Source of the DNA: Trichaptum fuscoviolaceum
Lineage: Eukaryota > Basidiomycota > Agaricomycetes > Hymenochaetales > Trichaptaceae
Direction of reading: 5' to 3'
Length of the DNA stretch: 64,000 nucleotides
Assembly: GCA_910574455.1 (NCBI GenBank)
Contig: CAJSYZ010000009.1
Coordinates: 1,550,001 to 1,614,000 of the forward strand
A program made the position numbers and the translations under genes. Shown piece by piece: positions 1-9,240 of this stretch (position 1 is the first letter of the stretch; every line of letters begins with the position of its first letter). The notes under the pieces are model-generated. The model did not search any database and was not told the DNA's origin. It worked only from the letters and a program-made list of their open reading frames with translations.

Positions 1-1350
1 TTTCTCTTGAAATCGCAAGCTATCGAAAATGATAGAAAGCTTTTGTTTCTCGTGAGCGTCTGCGAGGACGTTCGCCAGCCTGCCACTGGCACTGGCAGCC
101 GTAGTGAGTGGATTTGGAAGTTGAAGCCTGAGTGGATGAAGTTCCCACGACTCATTTAGTACTAAAGTTTAAGTTCAAGTTACGTTTAAAGTACATACTA
201 TCCGAAACATGCCTCAAAACGTGTTTCACGGTATAGTACCAACGACTCTAATGTTTCGCAGTCTGTTTTTGCGAATAATCAATACAGGATCCTGATGTAT
301 GTGGTGAATCTAAAGCTTCAGGCTGGAAGTTGCGCTAATGTCTGTGCTGTTGGCAGTATTGAGAGAGAGAGTGGAAAGCTATGATGGTTGTTCCACAAAG
401 CAGAAGGAAGGTCTCGGGAGGCACAGTCATCCAGCCGATCAGCGTCTCCGCTTTGAAGGATCGACTATGTACGATTAGATGGCTTCAGGTCTTAATTTGG
501 CTCCGAAGTGAGACTTCTCCGAGACTTCAAGATACACAAACTAACTCATAAATAGGTGCCTGATCTGCGCAGATCACCATCACTGCGCACTCTCGATCGA
601 CAGCGTTCGACATCAATCTTTCGCAACGCACTTCTTCATAACTTTTTATCCAACCTGCAGCTAGTTGAGAGAGCTCGTCACAACACCATGCCGACTCCTC
701 TCAGACGGTCAAAAACTTCATCTACGAAGGGAAATTGCTCCAGTGCCGTAAGCGACTTTCGTCCCTCCACAAACGGCAACGTTCACAATGCCACATCGAC
801 AAATTGCACCAATGTCGCAAGGTGCATCTGTCACTTTGCCAACAAGAGCTCTCCACAAGGAAGTCATGTACCACATCTTATCCGACGTTCATGCAGCTAC
901 AGCGATCCGACGAGTTCTGCTCGTCATGAAACTCCGCAGAATCTTCTCAGACGGTCATCGTTTCCAGCAATAGCAAAAAATAACCCCAGAGAACAGGAGC
1001 AAATGAAGAACGTGGAATTTCTTATGCGCCTCCGAGACCCGCAATATATAGCGGATCGTCAACGCACGCTAAACGAACAGTATTTGAAGTTGGTGGATAA
1101 GTCCCGCGACCTTTCGGGCAGACTGGTTTTCAAAGCTGACGGTGCATGTAAGCAAGAAAATCTGACGCCATTTCGTTCCATATTGATGTTTCTCCAGTGG
1201 ATCACCGTACCGTCTTGGCCCCATGCTTAAGAGGGCAAAGGCCGTCAGAATACTCAAGCTGTAGTCTGTTTCTCCAATTTCCTTTGCAAATATATTATCC
1301 AATTCTTTTGCTTTTTGAAATTTAGACATGAATAATCGGGGCCACATAGT
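1..1350 (+). repeat. Dispersed MGNxFS repeat unit, copy 1 (degenerate)
   Basis: This is the first of three related copies of a unit that also occurs at about 4740-6175 (+) and 15225-16560 (-). Shared landmarks in the same order are a GTCTCGGGAG-containing block (about 410-450), a TATA-like AAATAGG (about 549-556), the palindrome GATCTGCGCAGATC at 562-575, and a downstream coding region. The stretch reading KGNCSSA at about 727 corresponds to the MGNSFSSA and MGNGFSTA starts of the other copies, so the start codon has become AAG. The rest of the frame (to 1230) is open but strongly diverged. The outer edge carries a TGCCACTGGCA motif (about 81-104). I infer a decayed paralogue. The left boundary may lie outside the window. 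Confidence 0.6.
724..1170 (+). pseudogene. Decayed paralogue of the 139-aa MGNxFS protein
   Basis: The region aligns by position with the intact genes at 5552-5971 and 15444-15863. The expected start codon is AAG at 727-729 instead of ATG, directly followed by the conserved GGGAAAT. The central block around residues SSARHETPQNLL is only weakly similar to the well conserved PVFLVRSSTSETIG block of the other copies. The 3' flank (GTAAGCAAGAAAATCTGA) matches theirs. A longer upstream frame beginning at 556 is open through the region, so translation from an upstream ATG cannot be excluded. Confidence 0.45.
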
Positions 1351-1803
1351 TTATCGCATTGCAACTAAGTTCTCTACTTGATTGCACTCATTATTCCTTG
1401 CATGATGCGGTTGGTACTAAGTAGCTTTAACCCTCGGGGTGCAGGTCTCCGTGACTTCAAATCCTCAATGTTACCCTCTGTTAATGTAATCAAAGTAATC
1501 ACTTCGACTTCAGACCGTGCAAGCCTCAAGGCTCTTAGATACCCAAAGAATCAAGGGTTAGAGACAAAACTTCCCCCAATAAATAACTCTGTTAAAGTGT
1601 CCAATGGTGAACGCAGTTCACTGGAGTCCAAACTGTAGTTACATGATTCCAGACGCATACATGATCTAAGAAACCGTGACAGATGTCGCGTCCAGCGCTC
1701 CATCTGCATAAATACAGAGTCCCCCACCCGTGGGTAGTGTCGACGCAGGCAAGGACTGCATCCAACTGAGCCAAGTTCATGCGTCGTTCGCAGCACTAGA
1801 CGT
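1231..1803. other. Intergenic, nothing recognised
   Basis: About 570 bases between the first repeat copy and the kinase relic. Open frames are short and resemble no family I recognise. Confidence 0.4.
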
Positions 1804-3018
1804 TCATCGACGCCGGGTTAGCAGATCTGCGAGTTTATTGACCCATATTCCTACCCGGCGCATCCCAGGAGAGCCACTTCCCGATGTTGTCCATGTCCCA
1901 CAGCTGCCGTCACTGATCAACAAAGTTACAGATGAAGACCTGTTGCATGCATTATCCTTCCTTCGCCTTTTGCTTGTAGCGTCTTCGATGCTGCCCCGGG
2001 AAAATGTCGCTGGATTGTCCAATTGCTTGAGCCGGTCAAGTGCAACGGAGCGGCCAGTCTCATGAGCGACCTTACACTCCTCCTCAGTCATGAATAATGT
2101 ATGGATGCCTTTGAACTTCCAATAAAGACACAACAGCTGCTCCGTGCGGCCACCAGTCGAAAAGATGTGATTGACAAATTGGAACGCCTGCTCCGAGAAG
2201 GGGTGTTGTTCGAATAGAGAGCGCGGGTCCCTCATGTATCGCAAATAGACTTCATCAGAGGGGACAGCTTTTCCCCAAGGGTCACACCAGAAAAGCAGGT
2301 TGACCAGAATGATTCCGAGTGCCCAAGTATCCGCAACGCGCGAAGAGACACGTGGAGAGCCGTCAAAGCATTCAGGAGGCATGTAGCGGATAGTTCCGCA
2401 GGCTTGACTTGTGTACTCCTTATCAGTGGCCAAGCCGAAGTCAGAGATTTGCAATTGACATTCGCCAGCATTTGATATGTTGAAGGAAGATGTTTTCTGG
2501 TTTGAGATCACGATGGAAGAGACCGACCAAGTGGAGTTTTGCGATCGTTTTGAGCAAGCCAACGTAGGCACACCAGATGAAACGTTTATCTTGCATTAAG
2601 TTTCGCGGGTTACTAGTGATAAGATGTCGGAGATCACCCTGTGGACGGTACTCCATGATCAGGTACACCAGACCATCTTCCTTGACTCTGTCACGGAGAG
2701 GGACGACGCCAACTTTCATGTCTCTCGTTGCACGCCTGTGGTGGTAGAACTCCCGGTTTTCTTGCACTGCTGGGGGAGCGTGCGGTCGAGGAGAACCTTA
2801 ACGGCGACCTTGTCAGGCCCCTTGCTGCCCGGGTCCTGGGTGTCGTCGGAGTTGGGAGGGGGTGAGAAATCAGAAGCGAGGAAGACAACACCGTGCGCGC
2901 CTGAGCCAAGGCGTTCCTCGAGCAAGTAACGTCCGCGGGCAATATAACGATTGCGGAGGTAAACTTTTTCACCCTCAATGATATCGAAGTCACGGTTGAT
3001 AGAAAACATTGGAGCCAT
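1804..3018 (-). pseudogene. Serine/threonine protein kinase with two frameshifts
   Basis: A kinase domain is clear. The glycine loop GSGAHGVVF and the VAVK lysine lie in the first frame (from ATG 3018). A second frame carries YLIMEYRPQGDL and the catalytic loop HRDLKPEN. A return to the first frame carries DFGLATD, the GTIRYMPPE activation segment and the DTWALGIILVNLL helix F. The frame changes near 2768 and again near 2471-2490. Neither change can be produced by a GT-AG or GC-AG intron because no suitable spacing exists. The domain organisation and the PWGKAVPSDEVYLRYMRDP segment resemble a basidiomycete Ran1-like kinase group. The two shifts compensate each other. The gene is either a recent pseudogene or affected by two base-calling errors. 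The C-terminal tail (ending at 1804) is basic and not recognisable. Confidence 0.75.
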
Positions 3019-3810
3019 ATTGTCTAGTAGAGGGGTGTCACTGTTGTCTTGTCGTTAGCAGGCCATTAGTCGAGGGGGAAGGGCGGAAGGGAGAAGGGGG
3101 AGGGTTAATGCTGGTTAGTGAGACAGAGATGGCTGAAGGTCGTGACTGCCCAGCAACCGGCTTTTAGCATTCCCCTCTGAGTCAGCCACTTCTCTAATGG
3201 TTGAGCGTGTCACCAAGATGTTTAAGACACTGTGCTTCTGGCTGTTGCAGTCCAGTCCAAGGAGGCTAGCTCGGCGCCGTATCAGATACCCGCGCCTAAT
3301 TGGCGAAGAGGATTAGCGTCTTTAATCCAAACTCTTTACGCCCTCTTTGACAATATCGCATAGTGTCAACACTATTCAACTGTAAACAAGCAATCGACAA
3401 GTCAGGTAAAGACAGAGCACGTGGGCGACTAACCAAGCACGCTAACTTGAAGACAATTGACCAAGCAAAGGTCGACGGCAGCCCTTGGCTGTGTAAAGTA
3501 GGCGGCACTAGGCCTGCAGCGCTAGCGCATTGAAATTCGAATATCTTTGTGATGAGCACAGCCCAGAGAACTTGATAACGCTCTTTTTGTTTATATTCAA
3601 GGGCATGGACGTCCTAGGCTTCAATACGCAGTTTGAGTACGACATCGCACGCAGAGGACGAGCCCGGAGTCCAACAAGACCATTGTGCGTGTCAAGATCT
3701 TCTGATACCATGTATACATTCAGCCGCAAGTGCATTTGTGCTCAGGCAGGCGGAGCTAGTCATCGTCGACGAAGCAGCCACCACCCTCTCCCTACCTCCT
3801 CCATCGTCTT
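3019..3810. other. Intergenic region upstream of the kinase relic
   Basis: This contains the presumptive kinase promoter. A purine-rich stretch (3070-3110) is visible. No coding region is supported. Confidence 0.35.
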
Positions 3811-4045
3811 CATGACCTCCACCAGCAACGGCTATGAGGGCCCCGTTCGCTTACCCACACTGACACTCGCACAGCAACTCCGTGAAAGCACCCGCCCCTC
3901 GTCTCCAAAGCATGCGGCACTCGGCGAGGACGCCTCGGGAGCTGCTGTTGCATCCATCTCTACTATATCATCTGCTGCTGGAGCGAGGGCGCCTCCAAAG
4001 GCACGCATGCTTCGCAGGATCAAACATGAGATGCCCATCCGGTAA
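3811..4045 (+). CDS. Possible small hypothetical coding region
   Basis: From ATG 3811 an open frame of about 78 codons encodes a Ser/Thr/Ala-rich low-complexity peptide (MTSTSNGYEGPVRLPTLTLA) with a basic end (RMLRRIKHE). The codon use looks more gene-like than the flanks, and the start region resembles an N-terminal exon. No downstream exon can be identified before the repeat unit at 4740, so this may be the 5' remnant of an interrupted gene. No family is recognised. Confidence 0.2.
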
Positions 4046-4739
4046 GGCACGGGAGACAAAGTTGAGAGGTGACTCAATACGCTCCCATAAGGCCTAGCTC
4101 TTCATAGAACAAGATGGCAGGCCAAACGAAAGGATGCGGATTACTCACTCACCGGAGATGTCACTGACATAGAACTATTCATACACAGGAAGACTTAAGC
4201 CACGACAGTTCTCGGGCTCCATCAGTAGAGTGTGGTCAGCAGAGTGTCTTGAGCATGGCAATTGGACGAGGCACGACATCTGTGCGAGCTAGCGCGTCCG
4301 CGTACTGATGTCTGCTACGACCTGACGCATCGAGGCATTCACCAGCGGGTTCTTGTATCTCTGTTCAGCATTCCTAGAATCTGGAGGTCAATCCCATGCC
4401 ATTCGCTTGATATGCTTCGCAAGGTGAGAGACACGCGTACACCGCACAATGATATAGCAAAGCACCGAGCCTGTTTCCGAATTCAACGTGGTGATCAGCT
4501 TTGCAAATGAGCATCAAGTACGCACCTGCGTTGACTTCATAAAGCCGCTGTACGGTTTCTCGAAACACTCCCTTAGACAAGGTTGTACACCTCCAGCGCC
4601 GTCACCTTGTTGCACTCAGCGATCATGTCGAAAAGCAACTCGGGGTCGTCGGTCGAGGACAGTCTTTGCGGTGTCTCGGATAGTCCCGAGACTTCAAGTT
4701 TTTGCGTGCCCTCTATTAGCAGCCTGAGCTTATATACTT
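4046..4739. other. Intergenic, nothing recognised
   Basis: No supported gene. Short frames on both strands look like chance. Confidence 0.35.
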
Positions 4740-5360
4740 ATCTTCGTTGACATTGTCCGACAAGTTGCTGACTCGAGCCGTAACATAGACACTGTCTAAT
4801 ATTTTTCGCTTTTCCATCAGCTATGGACCTTGATAGCAATCGTACTCTGAGGTGTCGTCTTTGAGGGAGCCTTTGGAATTTTGTTTGGTGTGCATCATGA
4901 TTGTCGGGAACAAGTATGTTATCTTCCAATTTACCAGAGGTAGTACACATCACCGAAACGTCCGTACTAATCAGGTCTTAGTATCCGAAACATGTCTCAA
5001 AGCGTGTTTAATGGTTACCAACAGCGCAATTGTTGTGCAGTCTGTTTTGGTCTGTCAGAACAAACAACCAATATTATATCTGATGTACGTAATGAACTTG
5101 AACTGAAGCTTGAGTTTGAAGTTACTAACGTTTGCCAGTGTGATGTGGTAGTATAGAGTTGAGCAGGCTGTTATGGTTGTTCCGCACTACTATGCGACAG
5201 GACTGTCTCGGGAGTCAAAGTCACTCAAACGATCGGAGTCTCCACTTTGAAGGGTAGAGAGTCGGAAGACACGACAGGAAGACGTGTCTCGGGAGGCAAA
5301 GTCATCTAGATTGGTTCCGAAGTGAGGCTTCTCCGAGCCTTCAAGATGCACAAATTAACA

Positions 5361-5389
5361 GATAAATAGGTGCCTGATCTGCGCAGATC
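5361..5389 (+). promoter_or_regulatory. TATA-like box and 14-bp palindrome of the repeat-borne gene
   Basis: TAAATAGG followed by GATCTGCGCAGATC is retained in all three repeat copies (562-575, 5376-5389, 16022-16035), about 160 bp upstream of the MGN start codon. The spacing between TATA-like box and palindrome is constant. This suggests a core promoter with a dyad-symmetric site at or just after the transcription start. This is inference from conservation only. Confidence 0.4.
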
Positions 5390-5551
5390 TCTCCATCAAT
5401 CTGTTACACTCCGACGTCGATCAACACCTCTCGGCACCAATCTTTCGCAACACACTCCAACACCACTTTTCATCCAACACTCACACAACAGCAGCCAGTC
5501 GTGTCACAATACCACGCCGACAACTTCAAACGGTCGTTGACTTCAACAACA

Positions 5552-5971
5552 ATGGGAAATAGCTTCAGTTCTGCACGCGTCAACCGTTCGTCTGCTAAGA
5601 AGCAGGCTCGGAAAGCCGCATTGACAAATTGCCCCAGTGCCGCAAGCGACATTCTTCACTCTGCCGACAATACTCTCCCACAACCGATTCATGCACCATA
5701 TCGTATCGGACTTTCAGGATCACGAAGCTGTAGCCAGTTGCTCGATTCTGCCGACGACGCTGACCCGGTTTTCCTCGTACGGTCATCAACTTCAGAAACA
5801 ATAGGACATTGCCTCAGCCAAGAGCAATTCTCGCGCGCGAATGCTATCTTGGGCCTCCAAGACGCGCGATATAGCGAGATCACCTGCCGCGTTTTACGCG
5901 AGAGGATAGACAAGATGAGGATCGCTCATCAAGCCGGCACATTGAAAAAAATAGATGGCGACTACACGTAA
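5552..5971 (+). CDS. 139-aa repeat-borne protein with N-myristoylation-like start
   Basis: The start was set at ATG 5552 because it is the point where copies 2 and 3 begin identical-length 139-residue proteins. The upstream extension to 5501 is not shared as well. The protein begins MGNSFSSAR, matching the G2/S6 pattern of N-myristoyltransferase substrates, followed by a basic patch (NRSSAKKQARKAA) that would reinforce membrane binding. The middle block PVFLVRSSTSETIGHCLSQE is almost unchanged between copies and contains the only strongly conserved Cys/His pair. No transmembrane segment, signal peptide or known domain is visible. It is probably a lineage-specific family. Function unknown. Confidence 0.55.
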   Translation: MGNSFSSARVNRSSAKKQARKAALTNCPSAASDILHSADNTLPQPIHAPYRIGLSGSRSCSQLLDSADDADPVFLVRSSTSETIGHCLSQEQFSRANAILGLQDARYSEITCRVLRERIDKMRIAHQAGTLKKIDGDYT

Positions 5972-6175
5972 GAGCAAGAAAATCTGATGCCATCTCGTAT
6001 ATTGACTTTTCTTCAACAGATTACCAATTTATCCTCTCGAGCCTATGAAGAGGAGACACGCCGTCATCATACGCATGGGTTCGGACATTGAATCACCATC
6101 CAATGAATACATATGTGAATAAACACTTTATATTTTCTTCAATACAACATCTCCTCCAATCAACTGGATAATACT

Positions 6176-6863
6176 ATTGGAAACATTGAAATACATATTT
6201 TAAAAAAATCTCTTGAGTCATAAGCAATCTGTTTATCCAATATGAAGCAGATAACTTGAAGGAATAGAAGTATCTAAAACAGGGTGAACACCGCCAGAAA
6301 CCGAGTCAAGAGAAAACGCGAATCATATAACCTTCAGTCAGTACACCACTTCGATTTTTCCTGTCAGTTTATTTGCTTCTCTTCTGATACAAGAACTATT
6401 GGAATTAAGACTGTAGAAGTTCTATTCTGCAACGGTATAGATTTTACTCCGAGATAATGACCCGTTAAATTAAAATAAATCAACTAAAGATATGTGGTGG
6501 CTGATTTCTACTGTATTTTTGGTGCATTCAAGCTCATAACTCCTCAACTTCGTCGAAGAGGAAAAAATTAAACTAGTTATACATAGTATGTATTACATGG
6601 CTATATACACCTGCAAGGTTTAAAAGGATCAAAATGAGTCTATGGAATGCTGTTGCAGAATGTACTAGGGAATGGTGGTGTTCAGAGGAACAGTGATACA
6701 CTGTATTTCGGATCCTGAAATGGCCGGCCCTTATACTACTACTACATAGTAGTACTCGTTGTAGTACAAGTACTACATACATACTAGTAGTACCCACACT
6801 GGCAAGGCTACAACTTGAACTACACGATCACATGATCATTCAAGTTACTGGCAGCCTGAGCGT
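6176..6863. other. AT-rich intergenic region
   Basis: No gene supported. A short block of TAGTA/TACTA repeats with partial dyad symmetry lies at about 6732-6792 (ACTACTACTACATAGTAGTA). The right end (6848-6863) contains CTGGCAGCCTGAG, resembling the outer edge of the MGNxFS repeat units. Confidence 0.4.
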
Positions 6864-6872
6864 GACAAGCGG
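6864..6872 (+). repeat. 9-bp target-site duplication, left
   Basis: GACAAGCGG directly precedes the left terminus of the element at 6873 and is repeated exactly at 8751-8759 after its right terminus. Confidence 0.85.
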
Positions 6873-6988
6873 CAACCTCCTTCCCAGGGGTCGCCTGACG
6901 GCTCCCTCCCCTTTATGACTAGATGACAAATAAATTACTAAATTAGTGTTTGAACAAACAAGACATAACTTAGCGGAAAAGGAAAGGG
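6873..6988 (+). repeat. MULE terminal inverted repeat, left
   Basis: Reads as the reverse complement of 8635-8750 over 116 bp, with no mismatch found by eye. Confidence 0.8.
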
Positions 6989-7019
6989 TCCTTCCCAGGG
7001 GTCGCCTGACGGCTCCCTC

Positions 7020-8029
7020 CACGGCAAACATAGGTAGCTGTCTGAAGTGAAGACAGGGCATGTGAAACTGTGTCCCTTCTTTAGAATGCTGTTATTGCGC
7101 GTGACAGGTATTAAAGCCAGATTAGGTGTTTAATAGTTAAAAAGGTAACCCGTGAGAAAGAAAGTCAGTCTGGCTTTGTTTAAGGGAAACAGCTGTTTGA
7201 AACAGCCACTTGAGCCAGCCTTGCTGTGCTGCGGCAATACAGCTTTGTCACACAGTTTATCTGTCTACTTTGATGTCAGAAAGGCTGTCTTAATGGGCTG
7301 TCACACACTGTGTCAGCCAAACTGTCTCATTTTAAGTCAGACACACGTAACAGCATAACTGTCTTCTTTGACTGACTCGCAGTCGGACACCTGTGTTAGT
7401 CACTTCAGCTGACTTTATTAGAAACAGCAAGGCTACCTTTACTGCCTGTCTTTCTTACAGATAGTCTGTCCAGACAGCCCGGCTGTTTTACTTTCAGACA
7501 GCAGTAGCCTGCTTATTGTTCCGCTCAGTACTCCACTCAATAGCCCACTCTTAACAATTGAAACAGCTGGGCTGTCTGGACAGACTATCTGTAAGAAAGA
7601 CAGGCAGTAAAGGTAGCCTTGCTGTTTCTAATAAAGTCAGCTGAAGTGACTAACACAGGTGTCCGACTGCGAGTCAGTCAAAGAAGACAGTTATGCTGTT
7701 ACGTGTGTCTGACTTAAAATGAGACAGTTTGGCTGACACAGTGTGTGACAGCCCATTAAGACAGCCTTTCTGACATCAAAGTAGACAGATAAACTGTGTG
7801 ACAAAGCTGTATTGCTGCAGCACAGCAAGGCTGGCTCAAGTGGCTGTTTCAAACAGCTGTTTCCCTTAAACAAAGCCAGACTGACTTTCTTTCTCACGGG
7901 TTACCTTTTTAACTATTAAACACCTAATCTGGCTTTAATACCTGTCACGCGCAATAACAGCATTCTAAAGAAGGGACACAGTTTCACACGCCCTGTCTTC
8001 ACTTCAGACAGCCGCCTATGTTTGCCGTG
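7020..8029. repeat. Large internal palindrome (arms about 468 bp, 73-bp spacer)
   Basis: 7020-7488 pairs with 7562-8029 at about 99% identity. The differences I noticed are in TAGGTAGC/TAGGCGGC, GGGCATG/GGGCGTG, CTGCGGC/CTGCAGC and near the centre. A transcript would fold into a single long hairpin. The arms are dense in CTGTC/GACAG hexamer-like motifs. Confidence 0.85.
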
Positions 8030-8717
8030 CTCCCCTTTATGACTAGATGACAAATAAATTACTAAATTAGTGTTTGAACAAACAAGACATAACTTAGCGG
8101 AAAAGGAAAGGGAGCCGTCAGGCGACCCCTGGCACAAAACATTTAAGCGAGCGCGCGCTCGTCGTGGGGTAAATAAAAGAAAACTTACCCCGCCATGTCC
8201 AAAGTAAGTAATGGGCCCGCCGCTTTCGATGGCGGGCTCAATAACTCTGCCAATACTTCACAAGAACTTATAAAACCTTGCATACATTCTACTTGCTATA
8301 TTCAGGCGTGCATTGCATAAAAATTATATTGCTATTGTTTATGATACCAGTGTAATGGATAGCATTGAGAACAGTACTCTCTGCCCTCCCATTTAATTTA
8401 CTTTTGGCGTAATTTATGTGACAAGCTTTCTAATAATGTCTAAAATAGTACCTTAAACACAGAACAAGAGAAATGAAGACTTTTGAAAATCGTTTTGTAT
8501 AGTTATTGAGCCCGCCATCGAAAGCGGCGGGCCCATTACTTACTTTGGACATGGCGGGGTAAGTTTTCTTTTATTTACCCCACGACGAGCGCGCGCTCGC
8601 TTAAATGTTTTGTGCCAGGGGTCGCCTGACGGCTCCCTTTCCTTTTCCGCTAAGTTATGTCTTGTTTGTTCAAACACTAATTTAGTAATTTATTTGTCAT
8701 CTAGTCATAAAGGGGAG
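8030..8717. repeat. Second inverted pair (217-bp arms) around an AT-rich 254-bp core
   Basis: 8030-8246 and 8501-8717 are reverse complements without a mismatch found by eye. They include the block GCGAGCGCGCGCTCG and CCCGCCGCTTTCGATGGCGG. The core (8247-8500) is AT-rich and non-coding. Confidence 0.8.
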
Positions 8718-8750
8718 GGAGCCGTCAGGCGACCCCTGGGAAGGAGGTTG
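8635..8750 (-). repeat. MULE terminal inverted repeat, right
   Basis: Mirror of 6873-6988, followed by the second GACAAGCGG (8751-8759). Confidence 0.8.
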
Positions 8751-8759
8751 GACAAGCGG

Positions 8760-9240
8760 ACTCGGATTGGCACGCGAACAAGTCGCGTCGTGTCTCTTCA
8801 TCATTGACCACGACAACAAGGACGACTTCGAACCTCAAGACAGTGGCGGCGCACGATGAAGATCGCGAATATATTCTTGCATCCCACCCACCCACTCTGA
8901 GTCCTCAGTTAGTGCCTAATTTTAATTTTCGAAGGCTGCGGCAGTGCCATGGGACGATGGGCTTGACTCGTTGGCCCCTCGGCAACCTAAGTCGCTGTAG
9001 AGCAAGGAAATTTTCAGCAAACTCGAGAGCGGCTTATCCGCCAAGAACCTGCCAGCCCAATTTCTGACTACAGCATCCTTCGAGGAAGCCTTTCTTTCCA
9101 GATCGTCAACAACAGACGGGAGCGCAAGAACGAGTCGTGTGCTTTGGAAAACCACCACTTTGTTCTGCAGTAATATGCTGGCGCAAGATCTCCTAGAATC
9201 CTCAAACTCTACAACTTATGCATCTCATCTGCTCTTTTAA
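8760..9240 (+). other. Unrecognised possible coding remnant interrupted by the MULE
   Basis: A frame that resumes at about 8986 reads SKEIFSKLESGLSAKN and continues to a stop near 9240, with a plausible acceptor (CTGTAG) just before it. The sequence around the MULE insertion point also stays open (DKRTRIGTRTSR) when the element is removed conceptually. No family is recognised. It may be a small gene hit by the element or chance. Confidence 0.2.

Larger units (their letters stand above)
4740..6175 (+). repeat. Dispersed MGNxFS repeat unit, copy 2
   Basis: This unit can be aligned along its length, in opposite orientation, with 15225-16560. Both share the region around CTTGAGTTTGAAGTTACTAA (about 5110), the GTCTCGGGAG blocks (here twice, about 5207 and 5286), the TATA-like GATAAATAGG (5361-5370), the palindrome GATCTGCGCAGATC at 5376-5389, the 139-codon gene and a 3' tail ending near CAACTGGATAATACTAT. 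No terminal inverted repeats or reverse transcriptase are visible. It looks like a duplicated gene with its promoter or a non-autonomous element, not a classical transposon. Confidence 0.7.
6873..8750. mobile_element. Non-autonomous Mutator-like (MULE) element, nested palindromes
   Basis: The element is bounded by a 9-bp direct repeat (GACAAGCGG). It has terminal inverted repeats of about 116 bp (6873-6988 and 8635-8750) that look identical, beginning CAACCTCCTTCCCAGGGG. Long TIRs with 9-bp duplications are characteristic of Mutator-like elements. No transposase is encoded, and the small mirrored frames at 7152-7358 and 7691-7897 are the two arms of one palindrome. Inside lie two further inverted pairs (7020-7488 with 7562-8029, and 8030-8246 with 8501-8717) plus an extra internal copy of the terminal sequence at about 6989-7019. 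The nesting suggests insertion of one family member into another. Confidence 0.8.

Noticed and set aside
7152..7897. Two identical 68-residue frames facing each other as a duplicated gene
   Set aside because: They are the two arms of one palindrome within the MULE element and show no gene-like feature beyond the symmetry.
8610..8807. Small frame beginning MCQGSPDGS as a gene
   Set aside because: It lies inside the terminal inverted repeat and recurs in the mirror copy at 7916-8137. It is repeat sequence.
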